Made by a program: the position numbers and the translations under genes. Shown piece by piece: positions 6,290 to 11,907 of a DNA stretch of 11,907 bases. Every line of letters begins with the position of its first letter. The first letter of the stretch is position 1. This stretch comes from Pullilachnospira_A gallistercoris. GTDB lineage: Bacteria; Bacillota; Clostridia; Lachnospirales; Lachnospiraceae. The stretch spans positions 1-11,907 of the forward strand of contig DVHM01000180.1 in the NCBI GenBank assembly GCA_018712125.1, written 5' to 3'. A model generated the notes under the pieces. The model was not told the DNA's origin, searched no databases, and saw nothing but the letters and a program-made list of their open reading frames with translations.

Positions 6290-9136
6290 TTAAATTTTTT
6301 CCCGCTCCAGATATTTCTTCACATACTGACCGGTGTAAGACTTCTTATTTTTCGCCACTTCCTCAGGCGTACCGCAGGCCACCACCGTACCGCCCCGGTC
6401 TCCGCCGTCCGGCCCCATGTCGATGATATAGTCCGCCGTCTTGATCACGTCCAGATTGTGCTCAATAACCACCACTGTGTTGCCGCCGTCGGAGAGTTTC
6501 CGAAGGATCTCCACCAGCTTGTTCACGTCCTCGAAATGAAGCCCGGTGGTGGGCTCGTCCAAGACGTAGATCGTTCTGCCCGTACTCCTACGGCTCAGCT
6601 CCGTGGCCAGCTTGATCCGCTGCGCCTCTCCTCCGGAGAGGGTGGTGGAAGGCTGTCCCAGTCTGATGTAGGAGAGGCCCACATCGTAGAGGGTCTGAAT
6701 CTTCCGCTGAATTGTGGGCACGTTTTTGAAGAAGTGCAGCGCCTCCTCCACCGTCATGTTGAGAACATCGTAGATGGATTTCCCCTTGTACTTGACCTCC
6801 AGGGTCTCCCGGTTGTAGCGCTTGCCGCCGCAGACCTCGCAGGGCACATACACGTCCGGCAGGAAATGCATCTCGATCTTAATGATACCGTCGCCGGAGC
6901 AGGCCTCGCAGCGGCCGCCCTTCACATTGAAGCTGAAACGCCCCTTGGAGTATCCTCTGGCTTTCGCGTCGGAAGTCCCGGCAAAGAGATCCCGGATCAT
7001 ATCGAAGACACCGGTGTAGGTGGCCGGATTGGATCTTGGCGTCCGTCCGATGGGCGACTGGTCAATGTCGATGATCTTGTCCAGCTGCTCGATGCCGTCG
7101 ATGCCGTCGTGCTCTCCCGGAATCTTCCGGGCCCGGTTCAGACTCTTCGCCAGATGCTTGTAGAGGATCTCATTGATCAGGGAGCTCTTTCCGGAACCGG
7201 AGACGCCGGTTATACAAGTCATGATACCCAGCGGAATTTTCACATCAATATTTTTCAGATTGTGCTCCCGCGCTCCCCGGATCGTAAGATACCCTGTGGG
7301 CTTTCTGCGCTCCTTCGGCACCGGAATCCTGCGTTTGCCCGACAGATACTGTCCGGTAATGGATCTGGGATTTGCCATGATCTCCTCCGGCGTTCCGATG
7401 GCCACCACCTCGCCGCCGTGCTCGCCGGCTCCCGGCCCGATATCCACGATACAGTCGGCGGCAAGCATCGTATCCTCGTCATGCTCCACCACCAGCAGGG
7501 TATTGCCCAGATCCCGCAGTCCCTTCAGGGATGCCAGCAGCTTGTCGTTATCCTTCTGGTGCAGGCCGATGCTGGGCTCATCCAGAATGTAGGCCACGCC
7601 AACCAGTCCCGATCCGATCTGGGTCGCGAGACGGATTCGCTGGGCCTCTCCGCCAGAGAGTGTTCCGGTGGCTCTGGAGAGGGACAGGTAATCCAGTCCC
7701 ACATCCACAAGAAATCCCACCCGGCCCCGGATCTCCTTTAAAATCTGACGGCCGATCTTCAACTGCTGCTCCGACAGATCCATGACCCCGAGGAAACTCT
7801 GCAGATCCCGAATCGGCAGCTCCGTGATCTCGTAAATATTTTTCCCGCTGACCGTGACCGCCAGGGATTCCTGCTTTAACCGCTGCCCTTTGCACAGAGG
7901 ACAGTTGCTCACATGCATGAACTCCTCGTACTCCTTTTTCACGATGTCCGAGTGGGTCTCCCGGTAACGCCGGTTGACATTCTTGATCAGCCCCTCAAAC
8001 TGCACGTCGTAGACGCCCTCGCCCCGCTGACCTCTGTAGTGCACCTTGACCACCCGGTCGCTGCCGTAAATGAACATATGGCGCACCTCCTCAGGGAGAT
8101 CCTGGTAGGGTGTGTCCAGGGAAAATCCGTACTCCCTGGCCAGCGCCTCCAGAATGGCATGGGTGTAGCTCTTGGGATCGGAGGAGGACTGCCACCCCAT
8201 TACCGTCACTACGCCCTCGCTGAAGCTGAGACTCTGGTCCGGCAGCATCAGATCCTCGTCAAACTCCATCTTGAATCCCAGACCGAAACACTCCGGGCAG
8301 GCGCCAAAGGGGTTGTTGAAGGAAAAACTTCTCGGCTCGATCTCGTCGATGCTGATACCGCAGTCCGGGCAGGCGAATCCCTCGGAGAGCATCATGGGCT
8401 CCCCTCCGATCACATCCACCATCAGAAGTCCGCCGGTCAGATGCAGCACGTTCTCGATGGAGTCCGTCAGACGCTTCTCGATGCCCTCGCGGACCACGAG
8501 ACGGTCCACGACAATCTCAATGTTGTGTTTTTTATTTTTTTCCAGGGAGATATTCTCCGAGAGGTCGTACTGATTGCCGTCGGCGATGACACGGACATAG
8601 CCGCTGCGCTTCGCCTTGGCAAAGAGCTTCTCGTGGGTTCCCTTCCTGCCCCTGACCACCGGCGCGAGGATCTGAATCTTCGTGCGCTCCGGCAGTTTCA
8701 TGATGGTGTCCACCATCTGATCCACCGACTGTTTTTTGATCTCACGGCCGCACTTGGGACAATGGGGAATTCCGATTCTGGCATAGAGCAGCCGGAAGTA
8801 GTCGTAGATCTCTGTCACCGTCCCCACGGTAGACCGGGGATTGCGGTTGGTGGATTTCTGGTCAATGGAAATAGCCGGGGGAAGGCCCTCGATCTTCTCC
8901 ACGTCCGGTTTCTCCATCTGCCCCAGGAACTGTCTCGCGTAGGAGGACAGGGACTCCATATACCGCCGCTGGCCCTCCGCGAAGATCGTATCAAAGGCCA
9001 GGGAGGATTTGCCGGAACCGCTGAGCCCCGTCAACACTACAAACTCATCCCTGGGAATATCCAGACTGACATTCTTCAGATTGTGCTCGTTGGCTCCCCG
9101 TATTTTGATATATTTTCTGTTGCTGCTGTCTTTCAT
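6290..9136 (-). CDS. uvrA: UvrA, excinuclease ABC subunit A
   Basis: DNA damage sensor of nucleotide excision repair. The UvrA dimer scans DNA, recognises distortion and loads UvrB, using two ABC ATPase modules. The 948-residue protein has all the expected parts: Walker A1 GLSGSGKS (37-44), the UvrB-binding and insertion domains, a zinc module C-x2-C-x20-C-x2-C (from about 255), first signature LSGGEAQRIRLA (near 495) with ILDEPSIGLH, second Walker A GVSGSGKS (near 645), a second zinc module C-x2-C-x19-C-x2-C (from about 743, the DNA-contact zinc finger), then LSGGEAQRIKLATELS and ILDEPTTGLH (near 862). Presence of the UvrB-binding domain argues against the shorter UvrA2/drug-resistance paralogues. 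The start is supported by AAAGG at 9144-9148, 7 nt upstream. It follows uvrB by 26 nt with no terminator, so they form one operon. No truncation is seen. Confidence 0.98.
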   Translation of the reverse strand: MKDSSNRKYIKIRGANEHNLKNVSLDIPRDEFVVLTGLSGSGKSSLAFDTIFAEGQRRYMESLSSYARQFLGQMEKPDVEKIEGLPPAISIDQKSTNRNPRSTVGTVTEIYDYFRLLYARIGIPHCPKCGREIKKQSVDQMVDTIMKLPERTKIQILAPVVRGRKGTHEKLFAKAKRSGYVRVIADGNQYDLSENISLEKNKKHNIEIVVDRLVVREGIEKRLTDSIENVLHLTGGLLMVDVIGGEPMMLSEGFACPDCGISIDEIEPRSFSFNNPFGACPECFGLGFKMEFDEDLMLPDQSLSFSEGVVTVMGWQSSSDPKSYTHAILEALAREYGFSLDTPYQDLPEEVRHMFIYGSDRVVKVHYRGQRGEGVYDVQFEGLIKNVNRRYRETHSDIVKKEYEEFMHVSNCPLCKGQRLKQESLAVTVSGKNIYEITELPIRDLQSFLGVMDLSEQQLKIGRQILKEIRGRVGFLVDVGLDYLSLSRATGTLSGGEAQRIRLATQIGSGLVGVAYILDEPSIGLHQKDNDKLLASLKGLRDLGNTLLVVEHDEDTMLAADCIVDIGPGAGEHGGEVVAIGTPEEIMANPRSITGQYLSGKRRIPVPKERRKPTGYLTIRGAREHNLKNIDVKIPLGIMTCITGVSGSGKSSLINEILYKHLAKSLNRARKIPGEHDGIDGIEQLDKIIDIDQSPIGRTPRSNPATYTGVFDMIRDLFAGTSDAKARGYSKGRFSFNVKGGRCEACSGDGIIKIEMHFLPDVYVPCEVCGGKRYNRETLEVKYKGKSIYDVLNMTVEEALHFFKNVPTIQRKIQTLYDVGLSYIRLGQPSTTLSGGEAQRIKLATELSRRSTGRTIYVLDEPTTGLHFEDVNKLVEILRKLSDGGNTVVVIEHNLDVIKTADYIIDMGPDGGDRGGTVVACGTPEEVAKNKKSYTGQYVKKYLEREKI

Positions 9137-9162
9137 GATGATACCTTTCTCTTTTCCGGGTC

Positions 9163-11145
9163 CTACAGATCCCGGAGCATATTTTTCAGCTCGATAAGCT
9201 TGTCTCTGTACTCGGCGGCCGCCTCGAAATTCAGCTCCGACGCAGCCTTCTCCATCTTCTTCTTGATCTTGTCGATGGTCTTTTCCAGTTCCTCCTTGTC
9301 CATCTCCTCCGGGTCTCTGGTAAACTGCATTTCTTCCTTAGCCACCTCTTTGGAAATGCTGATCAGATCCCGCACGGATTTTTTGATGGTCTGGGGCGTG
9401 ATGCCATGCTCCTCATTATACTTCTGCTGGATCGCCCGACGGCGGGCCGTCTCATCCAGCGCCATCCGCATGGAATCCGTGATGGTATCCGCGTACATGA
9501 TCACATGGCCGTCGGCGTTTCGGGCCGCCCGGCCGATAGTCTGGATCAGGGAGCGCTCGGAGCGCAGGAAGCCCTCCTTGTCCGCGTCCAGGATCGCCAC
9601 CAGGGTAATCTCCGGAATATCCAGTCCCTCCCGCAGGAGGTTGATTCCGATCAGCACGTCAAACACGTCCATGCGGAGATCCCGAATAATCTCCGCCCGC
9701 TCGATAGTGTCGATATCTGAGTGCATATATTTTACCCGAATGCCCAGCTCCGCCATATAGTCGGTCAGATCCTCGGCCATCCGCTTGGTCAGGGTGGTAA
9801 TCAGCACTTTATTGTGCTTCTCGGTCTCCTTGCGGATCTCCGAGATCAGGTCGTCGATCTGGCCTTCCACCGGCCTTACCTCCACCGCCGGATCCAGCAG
9901 ACCGGTGGGGCGGATGACCTGTTCTGCCCGGAGCATCTCGTGCTCCTCCTCGTACTCGGCAGGTGTCGCCGACACGAACAGGATCTGGTCAATCTTTGAC
10001 TCAAACTCCGTAAAATTCAGGGGGCGGTTGTCCTTGGCTGAGGGCAGCCGGAAACCGTATTCCACCAGCGTATTCTTCCGGGACTGATCCCCCGCGAACA
10101 TTCCCCGGATCTGAGGAATCGTCATGTGGGACTCGTCTACAATGATCAGATAGTCGTCCCCGAAATAGTCCATCAGGGTCTGGGGCGGCTCCCCGGGTTT
10201 CTGTCCAGTCAGATGGCGGGAATAATTTTCAATGCCGCTGCAGAATCCCGTCTCCCGCAGCATTTCGATATCAAAATTGGTCCGCTCGGCGATCCGCTGA
10301 GCCTCGATCAGCTTATCCTCGCTCTTGAAATAGCGGACCCGCTCCTCCAGCTCCTCCGCAATAGTGACGCAGGCCCGGTCAATCTTCTCCTGGGGCACCA
10401 CATAGTGGGAGGCGGGGAACACCGCCACATGCTCCAGCTCCTTCTTGACCTCCCCGGTCAGCACGTCGATCTCCGTGATCCGGTCGATCTCATCCCCGAA
10501 AAACTCCACCCTCCAGGCGTAGTCGGACGCCACCGCCGGAAAGATTTCCAGCACATCGCCCCTGACCCGGAAGGTTCCGCGTTCAAAATCCATGTCGTTT
10601 CGGACATACTGAATGTCCACCAGCCGCTTGATGACCTCGTCCCGGTCCTTCAGATCCCCGGGCCTCAGGGAAACCATCATCTTCTCAAAGTTTTCCGGCT
10701 CGCCCAGGCCGTAGATGCAGGACACCGACGAGACAATGATCACGTCCCGCCGCTCGATCAGCGCCGCCGTTGCCGACAACCGCAGCTTGTCAATCTCGTC
10801 GTTGATGGAGGAGTCCTTGGCAATATAGGTGTCCGTGGAGGGCACATAGGCCTCCGGTTGGTAGTAATCGTAGTAGGAGACAAAGTACTCCACGGCATTG
10901 TTGGGAAAAAATTCCTTGAACTCCCCGTAGAGCTGTGCCGCCAGCGTCTTATTGTGGGCGATGATCAGCGTCGGTTTATTCAACTGCTGGATGACGTTTG
11001 CCATCGTAAAGGTCTTGCCCGATCCGGTAACGCCCAGAAGAGTCTCGCACTGATTGCCCTCCTTGAAGCCTTTGACCAGCTGCTCGATGGCCTGGGGCTG
11101 GTCGCCGGTGGGGGCGTATTCTGAAACTAATTCGAAATGATCCAT
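9163..11145 (-). CDS. uvrB: UvrB, excinuclease ABC subunit B
   Basis: Damage-verifying helicase-like subunit of nucleotide excision repair. It takes over damaged DNA from UvrA, clamps it and recruits UvrC for dual incision. The 660-residue protein has the usual length. Visible parts are Walker A GVTGSGKT (38-45), the DNA-clamping beta-hairpin region YYDYYQPEAYVPSTDTY (from residue 91), the DEAD-like VDESH motif, helicase C-terminal motifs (RAEIIRDLR, GINLLREGLD, QTIGRAARN) and a C-terminal UVR domain (about 616-658, LNFEAAAEYRDKL) for UvrC contact. The start ATG has AAAAGGAG at 11157-11164, 11 nt upstream, inside the last codons of the NADAR tail. Only 8 nt separate the two genes. uvrC is not in the window. 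In Bacillus subtilis the uvrBA operon belongs to the LexA (DinR) regulon. Confidence 0.98.
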   Translation of the reverse strand: MDHFELVSEYAPTGDQPQAIEQLVKGFKEGNQCETLLGVTGSGKTFTMANVIQQLNKPTLIIAHNKTLAAQLYGEFKEFFPNNAVEYFVSYYDYYQPEAYVPSTDTYIAKDSSINDEIDKLRLSATAALIERRDVIIVSSVSCIYGLGEPENFEKMMVSLRPGDLKDRDEVIKRLVDIQYVRNDMDFERGTFRVRGDVLEIFPAVASDYAWRVEFFGDEIDRITEIDVLTGEVKKELEHVAVFPASHYVVPQEKIDRACVTIAEELEERVRYFKSEDKLIEAQRIAERTNFDIEMLRETGFCSGIENYSRHLTGQKPGEPPQTLMDYFGDDYLIIVDESHMTIPQIRGMFAGDQSRKNTLVEYGFRLPSAKDNRPLNFTEFESKIDQILFVSATPAEYEEEHEMLRAEQVIRPTGLLDPAVEVRPVEGQIDDLISEIRKETEKHNKVLITTLTKRMAEDLTDYMAELGIRVKYMHSDIDTIERAEIIRDLRMDVFDVLIGINLLREGLDIPEITLVAILDADKEGFLRSERSLIQTIGRAARNADGHVIMYADTITDSMRMALDETARRRAIQQKYNEEHGITPQTIKKSVRDLISISKEVAKEEMQFTRDPEEMDKEELEKTIDKIKKKMEKAASELNFEAAAEYRDKLIELKNMLRDL

Positions 11146-11153
11146 AATAACAT

Positions 11154-11375
11154 CTACTCCTTTTGCCTGCGGATTTCCTTTACATAGTCCTGCAGTTCCC
11201 CTTCCTCGTGAAAGCCTGCTTCCTCCGCCGCACCGGAAAATCCGTTCTCAGCGTTTTGAAAGGCCTGAAGCACTTTTCTCTGATGTCGGGTTTCTTCCCT
11301 GACTCGCATCAATATCTTCCCCAACAGGTTCTGTCCTTTCCATCTGTCCATGCAAAACCGGTCCTCATCTTTCAT
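11154..11375 (-). CDS. C-terminal part of the frameshifted NADAR protein, with an extra helical tail
   Basis: This 73-codon frame is not a gene in its own right. Its first half, MDRWKGQNLLGKILMRVREE, is the conserved end of NADAR/YbiA proteins (W-x-GQN-LLG-x-x-LM-x-VR), which is missing from the upstream frame that stops at 11365. The frames overlap at 11365-11375. The last 45 or so residues go beyond the usual NADAR end and form a charged, probably helical tail ending in AGFHEEGELQDYVKEIRRQ. That tail faintly resembles C-terminal segments of small antitoxin-like proteins, a low-confidence impression. G+C here is about 50-53% in the two lines counted, between that of the NADAR core and uvrB. 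The stop lies 8 nt before uvrB and the tail codons contain the uvrB Shine-Dalgarno sequence. It may be translated weakly from its own ATG at 11375, but this is unlikely to yield a working enzyme. Confidence 0.7.
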   Translation of the reverse strand: MKDEDRFCMDRWKGQNLLGKILMRVREETRHQRKVLQAFQNAENGFSGAAEEAGFHEEGELQDYVKEIRRQKE

Positions 11376-11841
11376 AGAATAGACCGATTCCCCAGATGCG
11401 ATCCTTTACCGCGCATTCCGCAATTACATCTTCCCCTGTCTCTTTCAATTGCGCTGAAAGTTCAGGATTCTGACGAAACTTCTCAAGTACGCCTTTGTAA
11501 ACAATCTCTTCTCTCGACTTTATCCATATTTGATCATCAAAATTTCGCACGCCTCTGCCCAAAGCCTTAATCTCTGCCACGTCATCCGTCTGCAAGATCT
11601 TTCCTGCTGTTTCCCGGTCTTGAAACAACATTGCCTTTTTATACATCATATATTGCTCCATTGAGGAGAACGTAATACCTTCGACCATAAATTCAGACAG
11701 ATACCAGTTACTCAAATAACCATTCTCCTCTTCCGGATTATGAAAACATACCAATGCTTCTTCCTCCCTGTAAGCCAACTTTCCGTTTGTTTTCCTGTCT
11801 GGCCAACAATAAAAGCAGGCCAAACGGTTGCCCTTGCGCAC
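11365..11841 (-). CDS. NADAR/YbiA-family N-glycosidase (DUF1768), main part, frameshifted before its C-terminus
   Basis: NADAR enzymes cleave N-glycosidic bonds of ADP-ribose-like or riboflavin-pathway substrates. Some reverse guanine ADP-ribosylation of DNA as antitoxins to DarT-type toxins. The family is shown by GYLSNWYLSEF (41-51), SSMEQYMMYKKA (59-70, with conserved Glu62), ALGRGVRNFD (93-102), VYKGVLEKFRQN and WGIGL (150-154). The frame then runs into FYER-stop. Removing one T of the TT at 11378-11379 would restore GIGLSMKDEDRF and join the downstream frame, giving 228 residues from GTG 11841. The start is uncertain. TTG 11754 has an ideal GGGAGG 8 nt upstream (11763-11768) and the family-like beginning VCFHNPEEENGYLSNW, while GTG 11841 lies at or before the expected transcription start. 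TTG 11823 is also possible and would keep a CFYCWPDRKTNG segment. G+C is about 41%, against about 60% in uvrB. Confidence 0.85.
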   Translation of the reverse strand: MRKGNRLACFYCWPDRKTNGKLAYREEEALVCFHNPEEENGYLSNWYLSEFMVEGITFSSMEQYMMYKKAMLFQDRETAGKILQTDDVAEIKALGRGVRNFDDQIWIKSREEIVYKGVLEKFRQNPELSAQLKETGEDVIAECAVKDRIWGIGLFYER

Positions 11842-11850
11842 ATTATAGCA
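11842..11850 (-). promoter_or_regulatory. Extended -10 promoter for the NADAR-uvrB-uvrA unit
   Basis: On the minus strand, a perfect TATAAT (11842-11847) is preceded by TG and one base (11848-11850), which makes an extended -10. No good -35 is seen; the upstream DNA is a run of A and T. Transcription should begin near 11834-11836, so translation of the NADAR protein most likely starts at 11754, or perhaps 11823, rather than at GTG 11841. Confidence 0.55.
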
Positions 11851-11889
11851 AATATAAATTTAAAAGTATATAGAACGGAACGTGAGAAA

Positions 11890-11903
11890 AGCACAAATGT
11901 TCG
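11890..11903 (-). promoter_or_regulatory. Imperfect LexA/DinR (SOS) box
   Basis: The minus strand reads CGAAC-ATTT-GTGCT. It matches 8 of the 10 arm positions of the Gram-positive palindrome CGAAC-N4-GTTCG; one half-site is perfect and the other has two mismatches. It lies about 45 nt upstream of the -10 of the NADAR-uvrBA unit. Because uvrBA is a known SOS operon in Bacillus subtilis, the location is sensible, but an 8/10 match in AT-rich DNA could be chance and the site is farther upstream than is usual for repression. Confidence 0.3.
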
Positions 11904-11907
11904 ATTA

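Noticed and set aside
6290..9136. UvrA2 or antibiotic-resistance ABC paralogue
   Set aside because: The 948-residue length, both zinc modules, the UvrB-binding region and linkage to uvrB all indicate canonical UvrA.
204..11124. Long plus-strand open frames opposite the minus-strand genes (for example 204-1757, 3940-5409, 6257-7741, 7913-9760, 10126-11124)
   Set aside because: They lie opposite genes with clear family motifs, are rich in His, Gln, Arg and Ser as expected for antisense readings of GC-rich coding DNA, and show no recognisable domain or good ribosome binding site.
11365..11382. Programmed +1 frameshift at AGA-TGA in the NADAR gene
   Set aside because: The restored protein would read GIGLFYEREDRF instead of the family-like GIGLSMKDEDRF, and there is no closely spaced stimulating Shine-Dalgarno as in prfB. 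A simple indel explains the data better, though recoding is not formally excluded.
11712..11894. 60-codon minus frame upstream of and overlapping the NADAR gene
   Set aside because: It overlaps the promoter and runs in a different frame through NADAR codons; no ribosome binding site or family signal.

Overview
The window reads as a chromosomal segment of an anaerobic Firmicute of the Clostridia, most likely a Lachnospiraceae-like gut bacterium. This is inferred from the domain-swapped family 3 glycosidase, the uvrB-uvrA gene order, purine-rich ribosome binding sites, and fairly high G+C (about 60% in two uvrB lines I counted). No phage, insertion sequence, CRISPR, tRNA or rRNA signal was seen. 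All genes but one lie on the minus strand, so the window is best read from right to left.

Right end (9163-11907, continuing to 6290): an AT-rich promoter with an imperfect LexA/SOS-like palindrome precedes a NADAR-family (YbiA-like) gene, then uvrB and uvrA. The NADAR gene is split by one apparent extra base, so its conserved C-terminus lies in another frame. It ends 8 nt before uvrB, and the uvrB Shine-Dalgarno sequence lies inside its last codons. uvrB and uvrA are intact nucleotide excision repair genes 26 nt apart. A de-ADP-ribosylation-type enzyme at the head of a UvrB-UvrA operon is the most interesting arrangement here: base de-modification and excision repair may be co-expressed, possibly under SOS control.

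Middle (3907-6289): an ABC ATPase and a multi-spanning membrane partner overlap by 4 nt (ATGA) and form a two-gene transporter operon. A 95-nt gap holding an 8-bp inverted repeat and a possible extended -10 separates it from uvrA. Its substrate cannot be told from the sequence.

Left (1-3900): a TetR-family repressor (+ strand) and a MATE efflux pump (- strand) diverge from a compact control region. Two face-to-face promoters overlap at their -10 boxes and are flanked by three copies of GTTAT(C/T)CAA, a likely operator set. This looks like a self-contained, autoregulated drug-efflux switch. Beyond the pump, a GH3 glycosidase with inverted domain order starts from its own promoter and runs off the left edge before its catalytic nucleophile.

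No intergenic stretch exceeds 300 bases; the largest (3159-3354) is the efflux control region. No convincing intrinsic terminator was seen anywhere in the window.
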